Positions 54,910 to 64,000 of a stretch of DNA of 64,000 nt are shown one piece after another. How positions within the stretch are numbered: position 1 is the stretch's first letter; every line of letters starts with the position of its first letter. The stretch spans positions 1 through 64,000 of the forward strand of contig JAAYYU010000009.1 in NCBI GenBank assembly GCA_012515235.1. The letters run 5' to 3'. This stretch comes from Candidatus Anammoximicrobium sp. (GTDB lineage: Bacteria; Planctomycetota; Planctomycetia; Pirellulales; Pirellulaceae). A program made the translations under genes and the position numbers. The notes beneath the pieces were generated by a model. That model saw only the letters and a list, made by a program, of their open reading frames with translations. It was not told the origin of the DNA and searched no databases.

Positions 54910-57780
54910 TCAGCGGCCCGCTGCCGGGGGCTTTCCCGTCGGTTCGGCCGGCGAGCCTTCCGAGACCGCATAGACCCGGACGTTGTCCCACCACGAGTCG
55001 CCCATCGAGCGGACCCAGCCGCCGGTGAACTTGACGTCGCTGGTTCGGAGCGTCAAGCGGACCTTGGGCGATTCGGCCACGAAGAAGAACCCGCCCTTTT
55101 TCCAGCCTCGGGGGCAAGAGCCGTCCAGCGACCACCGCGTCTGGCCGTCGACCAGGGCGGCATACTCGAGATAGCCGCGGGCGCCGATCCGGTTCCAGTT
55201 GGCGAACACCTCGAACGCGACGACGTACTTGCGGCCGGGCTCGACCGCGATCTCCTGCTCGATCTCGCCCCAACTCGCCCGCACCGGCAAGCCTCCGAAA
55301 TAGGCCCACCGCAGCCAGCTCTCCGCGTCCTGCTTCACCTCGCGCTTGACGATCCGGTAGGACCGCTTCCCGGAGCACGCCTTGTCCTGGACGTATCCGC
55401 CGTCCGCGTAGCCCTCCAGATCCTTGCCGGTGACCGCCACGAACTTCCAGCCGCCGCTGGATTCCATGTCGCCGTTGACCAGCGGCGAGACGCCGCCTCG
55501 GACTTGCTCGCGGTCCGCCGCCTGTTGCGCCAGCATCTCGCCGATCCAAGATTCCGCGTTGTGCGCCAGCACGCTGCGCATGTCGGCCAGGTGATCGTTC
55601 CAGGTCAGGATGTCGCCGCCCAGGGGTGTGGCCCAATCGTAGGTGAAGTGGTCCTTGAGGAACGCCTCCATCGCCTGGATACGTCTCTCCACCTGCGCGG
55701 CCTTGCGTTCGAGCGCCTCCGGCGTCCTCGCCGCCTCGGCCGCCAGAACCACCAGTTCCTGGAATTCGAGCCTGATTTCCGCGAAGTGCCTGCCCGCTTC
55801 GAGGCACTTCCGGAACCGTTCGAGAATCGGCCGGCTTTCCGCCCGGCAATCCGGCGCCCGCAACGCCGCTTCCACGTGCGCGATGGCCTCGCGAGTCCGT
55901 TCCAGCTCGGGCTTCCAGTCCCAGTGCCAATCGGCTCGGCGGCCGAAGCGATCGAAGAGCATGTAGGCATAGGCAATCAGGGGAGCCTTCAGCTCATAGA
56001 CTTTTTCCATCTGCCGGCCGGCTTGCGTTCCGTACAGCCGCCGGCAGGCCAGTTCCAGGAATCCGCCTCGGCCGTAGATCCCCGGCGTCTCGTGGTCTGT
56101 CCACGTTCCGCGTGCCTGGTACACGGGGCTGTTGCAGAACGGGTAGCACTGCGCGGCCGTTTCGGGAACCGCAAGGGCGCCCAACGAATCCGTGTTCCAC
56201 ATGTGCGATGCGTTCAGCAGGATCTGGGGTTCCTGGAAAATCCGGCCGCACATGTAGTAGACGACGTCGGCGCCTTCGTTCAGTTTGCTCATGGCCGCGG
56301 GCACCGGAGCAAACAGCGGCCCCATCTCGTACAGCGAAGCAGGCGACACGGAAAACAAAAACAGGCCCGGTCCGCCGTCCCGCGTCTTCAGGGCTTGCGA
56401 CATCTCCAGGATTCGTTTCCGCCGGTTGTCGCCCCGCAGAAACTGCTCGCGAAAGCCCAGGAAGACGTTCTTCTTGTGCTTCAGCAGCTTGCTGACGGTG
56501 GCCCAGTACTGCAGTTGCTGGTCCCAGACTTCGTCGGGTTCGTGCGCGGCGGTATACGAGGGCGACACGAGCGCGACCAGGCAATCCCGAGCGGCGTCGT
56601 AGCCGCTGTCGGCGTTCTTGACGCTGAACACCGCCTCGCAGACCGCGTCGTAGTCGTGAGTCAAGCCGCCGGCGGCGCCGTCCGCGGCCGCCATCTGCTC
56701 GCTGGGCCAGCGCCGCTTGCATTCGTCGCTGCGGCGGCTCCAGAGCAATTGCGTGGAAGCGTACGTTCCGTGGTCCTCGTGGTGGATGTACAGGAAGCGA
56801 GGTTCGGTCTGGCGGACATAATCGCGGATGCGATCCTGGAGTTGCCGGGTCCGTTCCTCGTTGCCGCGGCGCCGGTACGTCACGCCGTATCCGCCAACCA
56901 TCAGCTTGATGCCGCGCTCGTCGGCCAACCGGTTCAACTCCTTCTCCAAGGGAAAGAGGCTGGCGTCCCAGTCGGTCTTGTCGAAGCCCGATGAGAAACA
57001 GATCATGTTGATCTTGTAGCGCAGGCAGCGGTCGAAGAGGGCGGTCACGCGCTGCAAGTAGTTGTCCTTGCCGTCGCCCCAATCGTAGCACCAGCCGCGG
57101 CCCCGGTGCGCCCGGCCTTCGGCATACGTCCAGTTCTCCGCCATCCGATATTTGAACTCCGGCCAGTCGCGGACGTGGACGCGCGGCATGACAACGCTGC
57201 CGCCGTCGCCTCGAAACAACTGCAGCAGCGTCATCGCTCCGTACAGAGTGCCTTGAGCCGAACCGCCTACGACGGCAACGAGGTGGTTGTTGCAACGGAT
57301 GACATAGGCCTGCTCGCACCGGTCCGCGTCACCCAGCAGTTCCCTGTCGGCCTCGTCCAGCAAGCCCGCGATCCTGCCCAGCGTCTGCGTCTTCCGGCCG
57401 AAAGTGGCCAGCACCAGTTGCAGGCCCCCGCCCGTGTCTCCCGGATCGATTCCACCAGGTCCCGCCACGACCTCCGCCGGCTTGCCGCCCCCGGCCGCAA
57501 GCTCCTTGGCGATCCACCGGCTTGCCAGGACTTCTTTCCGGTCCGGCTCTTCCGACGTGACCACGACCGCCGCTCGGTCTTTCGTCACCAGCGGCAACAG
57601 CCCGCCCTGGCAGGACAGCTGTTGCGGCGTTGGGATGACCTGCAGGGCGACGTCTCGGTCCCCGGACGGCTGTGCGGCCCTGGCGGCCGCCGGGCCGAGT
57701 GCGATCGTCGCCGCGATGGCCAGCAGCCCTGGCCGCCAAAACGTGTTTCCGACGCGTGAGTTTCTGGGCAGACTATCCAT
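54910..57780 (-). CDS. Secreted GH20/hyaluronidase-like protein with C-terminal carbohydrate-binding module
   Basis: A 956-residue protein with a signal peptide (cut near ARAAQPSG). It has the hexosaminidase N-terminal domain (VIPTPQQLSCQGGLLPL, GSAQGTLYGAMTLLQLF) and a barrel-like core with YKINMICFSSGFDKTDW, YIHHEDHGTYAS and VFLGFREQF. A helical region with conserved Arg/Glu runs follows. The C-terminus is a beta-sandwich (GDMESSGGWKFVAVTG to SWWDNVRVYAVSEG) of CBM type. A GAGGCGAAGG ribosome site precedes the ATG. Candidate activity is N-acetylhexosamine removal, by resemblance only. It is followed by the DUF4838 gene. Confidence 0.78.
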   Translation of the reverse strand: MDSLPRNSRVGNTFWRPGLLAIAATIALGPAAARAAQPSGDRDVALQVIPTPQQLSCQGGLLPLVTKDRAAVVVTSEEPDRKEVLASRWIAKELAAGGGKPAEVVAGPGGIDPGDTGGGLQLVLATFGRKTQTLGRIAGLLDEADRELLGDADRCEQAYVIRCNNHLVAVVGGSAQGTLYGAMTLLQLFRGDGGSVVMPRVHVRDWPEFKYRMAENWTYAEGRAHRGRGWCYDWGDGKDNYLQRVTALFDRCLRYKINMICFSSGFDKTDWDASLFPLEKELNRLADERGIKLMVGGYGVTYRRRGNEERTRQLQDRIRDYVRQTEPRFLYIHHEDHGTYASTQLLWSRRSDECKRRWPSEQMAAADGAAGGLTHDYDAVCEAVFSVKNADSGYDAARDCLVALVSPSYTAAHEPDEVWDQQLQYWATVSKLLKHKKNVFLGFREQFLRGDNRRKRILEMSQALKTRDGGPGLFLFSVSPASLYEMGPLFAPVPAAMSKLNEGADVVYYMCGRIFQEPQILLNASHMWNTDSLGALAVPETAAQCYPFCNSPVYQARGTWTDHETPGIYGRGGFLELACRRLYGTQAGRQMEKVYELKAPLIAYAYMLFDRFGRRADWHWDWKPELERTREAIAHVEAALRAPDCRAESRPILERFRKCLEAGRHFAEIRLEFQELVVLAAEAARTPEALERKAAQVERRIQAMEAFLKDHFTYDWATPLGGDILTWNDHLADMRSVLAHNAESWIGEMLAQQAADREQVRGGVSPLVNGDMESSGGWKFVAVTGKDLEGYADGGYVQDKACSGKRSYRIVKREVKQDAESWLRWAYFGGLPVRASWGEIEQEIAVEPGRKYVVAFEVFANWNRIGARGYLEYAALVDGQTRWSLDGSCPRGWKKGGFFFVAESPKVRLTLRTSDVKFTGGWVRSMGDSWWDNVRVYAVSEGSPAEPTGKPPAAGR

Positions 57781-58060
57781 CCTTCGCCTCGCTGACAGCA
57801 TTCTGGAAATGACGCGACAGTCATCTCTCCGAGACGGCTTCCGCAACCCGGCGACTCGAAACAGGAACCGGAGCACCTCGCGGAATGACCTTCCGCGGCC
57901 TGCACCATGATACCGGGTCAAGAAGGACTCCACACCATGACACCCTGGCTCCGGCGGGAAAACAGCGGCCGAGCTGCGGAGAACCAGGCGGCGCGGGGGG
58001 CGGTTGTTCCCGCCGCGCTGTGCCGGAGCGGAAGGCGGGGCGAGCCGGCGCCGAGCGGTG

Positions 58061-60019
58061 CTATTCTGGACCGTGCCGCTTGCGGGCTGCCCGGCGTTTG
58101 CCCTTCTGCTTGGCGCCGGAGGCCGCGCGGCCAGCGTCGCCGCGCAGGCGGGCGTCCGCCTCCTGGCGGCGAGCTTCGCGGGCCTCGCGGGGCGGCACCG
58201 CGGGAATCAGGCAGTCGCAGCCGTTGCCGATCAGGTCCTGCCGTCCGGCTTGCCGCAACGCCTCGCGGACCTGGAAGTAGTTCTCCGGCTTGAAAAACTG
58301 CATCAGCGCCCGCTGCAGCTTGCGGTCGCGCAAATGACGGGCCACGTAGACCGGCTGCTTGGAAAACGGATCGAGGCCCGTGTAGTACATCGCGGTCGCC
58401 ACGTCGAACGGCGCCGGAATGAAATCCTGGACCTGGTCCGGCCGGTAGCCGTTGCGTTTCAGAAACACGGCCAGGTCGATCATCGCGTTCAAATCGCTGC
58501 CGGGATGGCTGGCGATGAAGTACGGCACCAGGTACTGCGGCTTGCCCGCCCGCGCCGACTCGGCGCGGAACGCGGCGGCGAACTTCTCAAAGTCGTCGTT
58601 GCCGGGTTTGCGCATCTTGTCCAGCACGTGAGGATCGGTGTGTTCCGGCGCTACCTTGAGTCGGCCGCCGACATGATGCCGGACCAGTTCCCGCAGATAC
58701 TCCGGCGAGCGGCGCGCCAGGTCCATGCGGATCCCGCTGGCCACCAGGACCTTCTTAATTCCGGGGACCTGCCGCGCCTCGTTCATCAACTGGATCAACG
58801 GGCCGTGATCGGTTCCCAGCAGCCGGCAGATGGTCGGCCAGACGCACGACTGGCGCCGGCACACGGCCTCGACTTCCGGCCGCGTGCATTTCATCCGATA
58901 CATGTTGGCCGTCGGGCCGCCCAGATCGCTGACCACGCCGGCAAAGGCTTCGTCCTCGGTCATGCGGCGCAATTCGGCCAGCACGGACTCCTGGCTCCGC
59001 GACTGAATGATCCGCCCCTGGTGCGCGGTGATCGAACAGAACGTACAGCCCCCGAAACAGCCCCGCATGATCGTCACCGAATCCTTGATCATGGCATAGG
59101 CCGGGATCGGCTCGGTGTACTTCGGGTGCGGCCGGCGAGTGTACGGCAAGCCGTAGATCCGGTCCAGCGCGGCCTGGGAAACGGGCCAGGCCGGCGGATT
59201 GACGACGACCGCCTGGCGATCGTGCCACTGGACCAGGCGGCGGGCGTTGTAGGGATTCGTCTCGTTGTGAATCAGCCGGGTGGCTTCGGCGAAAGCCCCT
59301 TTGTCGTCGCGGACTTGTTCGAAGCTGGGAAGGACCATCGCGTCGTCGGGCGGCGACTCCGACGCTCCCATCGCGTAGGCGACGCCCCGCATGTCGCGCA
59401 GATCACGCAGACTTTCCCCCGCGGCCAGGCGGCGGGCGATCTGGACAATGGCTTCCTCGCCCATGCCGTACACCAGCAGATCCGCCCGGCAATCCAGCAG
59501 GATCGAACGGCGGACCTTGTCGCTCCAGTAGTCGTAGTGCGCCAGTCGCCGCAACGAGGCCTCGACGCCTCCCGCGATCACCGGGACTCCGTGGTAGGCT
59601 TCCCGCGCCCGTTGGCAGTACGCAAGCGTCGCCCGATCGGGACGCAACCCGATGCGGCCGCCGGGCGAGTAAGCGTCGTTGTTGCGCACCTTGCGATTGG
59701 CCGTATAGTGGTTGATCATCGAGTCCATGTTGCCGGCGCTGACCGCAAAGAACAGCCGCGGCCTGCCGAACGTGCGCCAGGCCTCGCAATCGTGCCAGTC
59801 CGGCTGACTGACCATGCCGACGCGGAATCCGGCCGCCTCCAGCACTCGTCCCAGGATCGCCATCGCAAAGCTGGGGTGATCCACGTAGGCGTCGCCCGTG
59901 ACGAACACAACGTCCACCTCGCTCCAGTCGCGGGCGCGCAGCTCGGGGACCGTCATCGGCAGCGGCGGCGAAGCGCGAGGGGGGCAGGGCGCGGCGTTGG
60001 TCGGGATGGTCGGAGCCAT
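58061..60019 (-). CDS. YgiQ-family radical SAM protein
   Basis: A 652-residue cytoplasmic protein. The YgiQ N-terminal domain has [18 protein letters not shown] and [19 protein letters not shown]. The radical SAM cluster motif CFGGCTFC (Cys321, Cys325, Cys328) binds a 4Fe-4S cluster that splits S-adenosylmethionine. The C-terminal part has [19 protein letters not shown] and [16 protein letters not shown], then a basic tail ([16 protein letters not shown]). Its reaction is not established. The ATG at 60019 is used because family members start with a short Pro-rich stretch before [11 protein letters not shown]. Confidence 0.9.
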   Translation of the reverse strand: MAPTIPTNAAPCPPRASPPLPMTVPELRARDWSEVDVVFVTGDAYVDHPSFAMAILGRVLEAAGFRVGMVSQPDWHDCEAWRTFGRPRLFFAVSAGNMDSMINHYTANRKVRNNDAYSPGGRIGLRPDRATLAYCQRAREAYHGVPVIAGGVEASLRRLAHYDYWSDKVRRSILLDCRADLLVYGMGEEAIVQIARRLAAGESLRDLRDMRGVAYAMGASESPPDDAMVLPSFEQVRDDKGAFAEATRLIHNETNPYNARRLVQWHDRQAVVVNPPAWPVSQAALDRIYGLPYTRRPHPKYTEPIPAYAMIKDSVTIMRGCFGGCTFCSITAHQGRIIQSRSQESVLAELRRMTEDEAFAGVVSDLGGPTANMYRMKCTRPEVEAVCRRQSCVWPTICRLLGTDHGPLIQLMNEARQVPGIKKVLVASGIRMDLARRSPEYLRELVRHHVGGRLKVAPEHTDPHVLDKMRKPGNDDFEKFAAAFRAESARAGKPQYLVPYFIASHPGSDLNAMIDLAVFLKRNGYRPDQVQDFIPAPFDVATAMYYTGLDPFSKQPVYVARHLRDRKLQRALMQFFKPENYFQVREALRQAGRQDLIGNGCDCLIPAVPPREAREARRQEADARLRGDAGRAASGAKQKGKRRAARKRHGPE

Positions 60020-60030
60020 AAGCCGTTCCG

Positions 60031-60960
60031 TCACGGGGCGCGGTTTGTCTGGCCGGGAAGATAGCCCAGCGACGCCAGGAAGGCTTCGGTCTGGCGGAGC
60101 GTCTGGTCGTACAGCGCGCCGTCGCGCATCAGGTAGCCGTGCGCGGCTCCTTCGGTTACCACGAGTTCGCAGCGGTTGCCGGCTTTGCGCATCGCGTCGT
60201 GGAAGGCCTGCGCGCCCACAAACGGCGTGACGGTGTCGCCCGTGCCGTGAAAGACAATGGTCGGCGGCAGGCCGGGCCGCACGTGGTGCAGCGGAGACAG
60301 TTCCTGCCACCGCGCGCCGATCTTGGCGTTGCCATAGCCGGCCGGGGACGTGTCGATCACGGGGAAGTACAGCACCAGCGCATGGGGCGTGCAGGAGACC
60401 GACGTCTCCTCGCCCGCCTCGTCCAGGCCGTCGAACAGGGCCGTGGCGGCGGCCAGGTGGCCGCCCGCCGAGCCGCCGTTGGCCACGATCTTCTGCGGGT
60501 CGATGCCCAAGTCGGCCGCATGCCTCCGCACGTAGCGCAGCGCCGACCGGCTGTCCTGGACGCAGTCGAACACCGTCGGGCTCGAACCCGGCCTGGCCAG
60601 CCGGTATTCCACGCTGATCCCCAACATGCCCAGGCGGGCGAAGTGCGCGGCGAACGGATACTGGCGGCGTGGCTCCAGGCCGGTCCAGCCGCCGCCGTGA
60701 ATGGTCAGGAAGCAGGCCCGGCGATCGGTCGCTCGATGCCCCTCCGGCTCGAAGACGTTCAGACGCAGTTCGCGCTGGCCGACTTGCTTGTAGACCACCA
60801 CGCGGGTCGGTTCCAGTCCCGCGGCGAGTTGGCCGACGTAGTCGAGTGTCTTGGCCTTCCTTGATACGGCCTTTCCCGCCGCGGCCGTTTCCGCTGCCGC
60901 TGCCGGGAAGGCCGGAACGCCAACGATCAGCACGGCGAACAACAAGAGCCTGGTACGCAT
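60031..60960 (-). CDS. Secreted alpha/beta-hydrolase esterase
   Basis: A 309-residue protein with a signal peptide (cut near AAAAETA). It has the oxyanion-hole motif HGGGW (88-92), the nucleophile Ser164 in GGSAGG, the acid in HGTGDTVTP and the base His in EGAAHGYLM. It belongs to the esterase/acetyl-xylan-esterase group that removes acyl groups from sugars in the periplasm; the substrate is unknown. AGGAGAGG precedes the ATG. The YgiQ-type gene starts 11 bases after its stop. Confidence 0.86.
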   Translation of the reverse strand: MRTRLLLFAVLIVGVPAFPAAAAETAAAGKAVSRKAKTLDYVGQLAAGLEPTRVVVYKQVGQRELRLNVFEPEGHRATDRRACFLTIHGGGWTGLEPRRQYPFAAHFARLGMLGISVEYRLARPGSSPTVFDCVQDSRSALRYVRRHAADLGIDPQKIVANGGSAGGHLAAATALFDGLDEAGEETSVSCTPHALVLYFPVIDTSPAGYGNAKIGARWQELSPLHHVRPGLPPTIVFHGTGDTVTPFVGAQAFHDAMRKAGNRCELVVTEGAAHGYLMRDGALYDQTLRQTEAFLASLGYLPGQTNRAP

Positions 60961-61056
60961 CTTTCCCTCTCCTAGACAAACGGACGGAAGTCGGGGCCGG
61001 AAGTCAAGCTGCGCCCCGCCTGGGCCGCACGACGACCGACGGGAACGGCCGCGATC

Positions 61057-63219
61057 TCAGGGACTGCCGCCGGCCGGAATCTTGCCGGCGCCCAGCCGCT
61101 GTTCGGCCAGCAGGGCCGCGCGCCCCACGGTGTCGGTCATCCCGGTGAAGCCCGGCCCGCCGCCGGCCACGTAGCCGTCGCTGCGGCCCGTGTCATCCCG
61201 ACTGACCCAGAACGCATACAGCGATCCGTTGCGCAACGTGAAGCGGAAGCGCACGGGCTTGTTGCGCAGGGCCGACACGTCCTCCGCGCCGGACCAGGCG
61301 ACCGGTTCCAGCGTGCTGTCGGCGCGAATTGGCCGGCAGTTTTCGCGGGTGAACGGCGCCAGCGGCTCGCCCGCTTCGTCCAGGATTTCCACGCGCAGTT
61401 CGCCGTCGGCGGACGCGGCGTTGACAAACACCCGGCTGCCCGAAAAGGTCACCGGGCGGGTGGTCAGCGAAGCCGGTCCGGCGCCGGCGTCCAGCGACGC
61501 AAATCCGTCGCGGCGCAAGAAGGCCACGCCCGTCGCGCCACGGTCGTACATGCCGTTCTGCAGCCAGTTGCTGCTGAGTTTGTTCGCATCCCCCTGGAAC
61601 CCGGTGTAGTAGATCCACAACCGGTCGCCGCGCACGGTGCAGACGTTGCCCAGCGACTGGACGTAGGCCCGATCCCATACGTCCCGCCGCTCCGCGGGCA
61701 GGTGCGCCCGGCGGTCGGGCCGGTGCCAGTGGAATCCGTCGCGGCTGTACGCGAAACTCAACTCGGTGATTTTCGGCAGCCCGCTCTTCATACACTCCTC
61801 GTTGGGCGGCCCGCGGTGAATCTCAAACATGCCCAGCAGAAGGCTCTCGTACGCCACGGCGTCCAGATTGTACAACTGAGGCGCGATTCCAAGCTCTGGG
61901 TCCGGCGGATCGTCGCGGTCCGCCGCGGCCCACACGACCGGCCCGTCGATCGGCCACTTGGCCCCGGCGAGAAAGTCGTCGGCCTCCCAGTAGTGGCGCG
62001 AGCGGCCGCGGAATCCCGACCGCAGACTGTAGACCCACTTCTTGCGGAACGGATTGTAGAACATCGTGCTGCGGTCGCCCGTTTCGCCCGTCGCCGTGAG
62101 ATTGGTCCAGTGGATTCCGTCCGCCGAGGTCAGGCTCCAACCCGGCATGTTGCCGCCGGGAGGACGGAGGAACAGCTTGTACCTCTGCTGCGCGTCGGCA
62201 GCCTCCCAGTCCGGCACGACGGTCCACGAGTCGGGCGTTAGGTCCGGCGGCAGCACCTGGTTGGTGCCGGGGTTCACGTCCAGCGCCGGGCGCTGCCACG
62301 CCAGCCCGTCGCGGCTGGTGGCGTAGCAGATCGTGTGAATCCAGCCGGCTTCGTACCACATCTTGAAAACCTGCTCCGCCGGATCCCACCACACGCCGCC
62401 GCTTTTGGGCACCGCGGCCGCGTTGCGAGGCGCGTTGATTTCCAGTTCCGTCTCCGGCTTCAGCACCGGGTTGCCGGTGTACTTGACGGGCAGGTGAAAG
62501 ACGCGTTCCAGGCCGCTTGTCTCGACCAGAAAGTCGTCCACGAACAACTGCCGACCGACGTCGATCGGCACTACGGCCGGACGCGACTCCAGGTACGGTA
62601 CGCTCATCGGCGCCGTGTCGCGCGGGTCGATCTCCTCCGGCGGCCATTCCTCGGGCAGCACGATCCCGTTGTACAAACGCTCGCCCCGGTTCTCGCTCCA
62701 AGGCACGTCGGCTGCCGTCGATCTCGCGGCGGACTCGAAGCCCACCGCCACGGCCCATTTGCCCAACCGAAACCGCTCGCCCGCCTGGACCTGCTTCTGA
62801 TAGATCCGGACCAGGTCGAACGGCTGCTGGCCGAACAACTGAAAGCGTTCGGGCTCGGCAATCCAGACGAAGCCCCGAGCCTCCAGCAGCTTGTGCTGGC
62901 TCGCCGCTCGCGGATGCACCGGTTCGGGCGTCAGCAACGTCAGCACGCCTGCTTCCGTCACCTGGAAACGGCCGTAGTCGATACTGCCGCGCAGAAACAT
63001 TTTCTCCTTCAGCCAATCCGGGCACTCAGCGACCGTGTACGTCCGGTTCGTGAACAACACCGCCCCCGGCTTGAGCGTGTCGGGCTCCGCTTCGCCGCGA
63101 TACTCGATCGCCGCCCCCCGGCCCTCCAGCGGCGTTAACCGCGGGTCTTGCGGTGCGGTCGTCTCGGCGGTCAACGCCACCAAAGTGGACATCCAGAGGA
63201 GCAACGCAGTCGGATTCAT
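61057..63219 (-). CDS. Secreted beta-propeller protein, GH32/43-like
   Basis: A 720-residue protein with a short signal peptide (TALLLWMSTLVALTAET). The middle reads as a five-bladed propeller: VGRQLFVDDFLVETSGLERVF, GGVWWDPAEQVFKMWYEAGW, SWTVVPDWEAADAQQRYKLF, DGIHWTNLTATGE and AFSYSRDG-like blades. It is typical of planctomycete glycosidase-like proteins near sulfatases. No catalytic acid trio was assigned, so binding only is possible. A C-terminal beta-sandwich with SGSRVFVNAASADGELRVEIL follows. AAAGGAAT precedes the ATG. It is divergent from the sulfatase gene. Confidence 0.76.
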   Translation of the reverse strand: MNPTALLLWMSTLVALTAETTAPQDPRLTPLEGRGAAIEYRGEAEPDTLKPGAVLFTNRTYTVAECPDWLKEKMFLRGSIDYGRFQVTEAGVLTLLTPEPVHPRAASQHKLLEARGFVWIAEPERFQLFGQQPFDLVRIYQKQVQAGERFRLGKWAVAVGFESAARSTAADVPWSENRGERLYNGIVLPEEWPPEEIDPRDTAPMSVPYLESRPAVVPIDVGRQLFVDDFLVETSGLERVFHLPVKYTGNPVLKPETELEINAPRNAAAVPKSGGVWWDPAEQVFKMWYEAGWIHTICYATSRDGLAWQRPALDVNPGTNQVLPPDLTPDSWTVVPDWEAADAQQRYKLFLRPPGGNMPGWSLTSADGIHWTNLTATGETGDRSTMFYNPFRKKWVYSLRSGFRGRSRHYWEADDFLAGAKWPIDGPVVWAAADRDDPPDPELGIAPQLYNLDAVAYESLLLGMFEIHRGPPNEECMKSGLPKITELSFAYSRDGFHWHRPDRRAHLPAERRDVWDRAYVQSLGNVCTVRGDRLWIYYTGFQGDANKLSSNWLQNGMYDRGATGVAFLRRDGFASLDAGAGPASLTTRPVTFSGSRVFVNAASADGELRVEILDEAGEPLAPFTRENCRPIRADSTLEPVAWSGAEDVSALRNKPVRFRFTLRNGSLYAFWVSRDDTGRSDGYVAGGGPGFTGMTDTVGRAALLAEQRLGAGKIPAGGSP

Positions 63220-63639
63220 GCGCGGATTCCTTTCATCAATTACGTCAAGCCTGGAGCCTGACACAGCACCGGGCGGCCGAACCAACTCGGACTTGGCCGC
63301 GTTGTCCGAATCGACGCTCATTCTACGCTGCCCAGAGCCGTCCGTCAGCCCATAGCAACGGTCGGGGTCAGGCCTACAGAATTCAATTTCGGCCCAGTTT
63401 GGTGCCAGCCGCGTCGGATGACTCTGCTCGGCCGAAATTGAATTCTGTAAGCCTGACCCCAGCACCGAAAGCGTGCCTTTATCAACGACGAGAAAAAGTG
63501 CCGAAATCCCGTTTGGTGCCAGGGCAAGTCTCCCGTTGCCCGGCGCCGAAGCCGTCATTGTCAGCGGAGGTCAGGGAGCCCATAATCGTCGATCGGAAAG
63601 CCACCTCCACACAACCCGCAAACAACGGGAAGGGACAAA
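63220..63639. other. Divergent intergenic region containing hairpin copy D
   Basis: These 420 bases lie between the leftward propeller gene and the rightward sulfatase gene. Hairpin copy D (63364-63460) occupies the middle; no gene is supported. GGGAAGGGAC at about 63627-63636 is the ribosome site of the sulfatase gene. Confidence 0.5.
63364..63460 (-). repeat. Dispersed 31-nt-loop hairpin, copy D
   Basis: Arms 63364-63396 and 63428-63460 are 33 bases with two mismatches, opening GGGGTCAGGCCTACAG and closing CTGTAAGCCTGACCCC. The 31-base loop, read on the minus strand, begins GCAGAGTCAT and aligns with the other loops. It is the most diverged copy. It lies upstream of the sulfatase gene. Confidence 0.83.
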
Positions 63640-64000
63640 ATGAAACGCACACTCGTACTGCTTGCCGCCCTGCTGTCGGCGCAGAACTCGCTGTCCGCCG
63701 TTGAACCGGCGTCACCGGGAAAACCCAACGTCGTCTACATCATGTCGGATGAACTGGGCTACTACGAGCCGGCGTTCATGGGCGGCCGGAACATCCGGAC
63801 GCCCCATCTGGACCGGATGGCGGCGGAGGGCATCCGGTTCAACAACCTGCTGGCCGGCTCGTCGGTGTGCGCCCCGACGCGCTGCTGTTTCCTGACCGGC
63901 AAGCACGGCGGCCACACGTCGGTGCGGCTCAACGGCGGAGGCACGCCGCTGCGCGCGGAGGAAGCGACCATGGCCTCGATGCTCAAGCCGCTGGGCTATG
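63640..64000 (+). CDS. Formylglycine-dependent sulfatase, 5' part (cut by window end)
   Basis: The first 120 residues are visible. A signal peptide (MKRTLVLLAALLSAQNSLSA) is followed by the sulfatase start PNVVYIMSDELGYYEP with Asp37 as a calcium ligand (the usual second Asp is Glu here). The active-site motif CAPTRCCFLTG has Cys77 as the residue turned into formylglycine. The gene runs out of the window. Such enzymes remove sulfate esters from polysaccharides and need a separate formylglycine-generating enzyme. The FGE-fold domain at 33 kb is probably a binding module and not that enzyme. Confidence 0.92.
   Translation, partial: MKRTLVLLAALLSAQNSLSAVEPASPGKPNVVYIMSDELGYYEPAFMGGRNIRTPHLDRMAAEGIRFNNLLAGSSVCAPTRCCFLTGKHGGHTSVRLNGGGTPLRAEEATMASMLKPLGY

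Noticed and set aside
32456-63460. CRISPR interpretation of the four repeated elements
   Set aside because: The copies are kilobases apart, palindromic, in both orientations and without spacers or cas genes.

Overview
The window is high-GC DNA that reads as a chromosomal segment of a Planctomycetota bacterium. This is inferred from the mix of genes: a DUF1559 prepilin-like protein, a planctomycete-style ECF sigma factor, an Ala/Pro/Lys-rich SecD-SecF linker, a very large set of secreted carbohydrate-active proteins, a sulfatase, a Thi4 thiazole synthase and a DUF2946-like small protein. No rRNA, tRNA or CRISPR array was seen.

Layout. 1-7.6 kb: the 3' end of a SecD/SecF gene, pgk, then a divergent pair of secreted carbohydrate enzymes (a DUF2961/GH172-type protein and a GH36 alpha-galactosidase). 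8-12.4 kb: a leftward peroxide and iron group (cytochrome c lipoprotein, Tat-exported metallophosphoesterase, di-haem cytochrome c peroxidase, bacterioferritin, Fur/PerR regulator with a palindrome over its probable promoter). 13.4-23 kb: a long leftward run with three SPFH (HflK/HflC-like) genes, a metal P-type ATPase, a cyclophilin lipoprotein and Thi4. 23-26.3 kb: a thioesterase, a NifX-like protein, an IscU/NifU-like scaffold and a MinD-type ATPase with an inserted ferredoxin, divergent from a small C_GCAxxG-type redox protein. 26.3-32.4 kb: accessory genes. 36.5-64 kb: mostly secreted polysaccharide-related proteins interleaved with housekeeping genes (MgtE, HtrA, an ECF sigma factor, a SOUL protein, a YgiQ radical SAM protein), ending inside a sulfatase.

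The most notable system lies at 32.4-36.5 kb. A leftward gene (33352-36408) encodes a 1018-residue protein with an N-terminal DUF4062 domain, a central NACHT-type NTPase and a C-terminal formylglycine-generating-enzyme/C-type-lectin fold. The last 135 nt of its lectin domain are matched by a 135-nt non-coding copy 432 bp away (32931-33065). The two copies differ at exactly 11 positions, and every one is an adenine in the non-coding copy, read on the gene's strand. This is the signature of a diversity-generating retroelement (DGR), with template repeat (TR), variable repeat (VR) and a lectin-fold target, here attached to an NLR-like conflict or sensor protein. No reverse transcriptase or Avd gene is present in the window, so the enzyme acts in trans or the cassette is an orphan.

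A second unexpected feature is a family of four dispersed hairpins of 97-101 nt. They have arms of about 33-35 nt, a 31-nt loop of constant length with its own partly conserved sequence, and compensating base changes in the arms. Two copies in opposite orientation bracket the DGR cassette.
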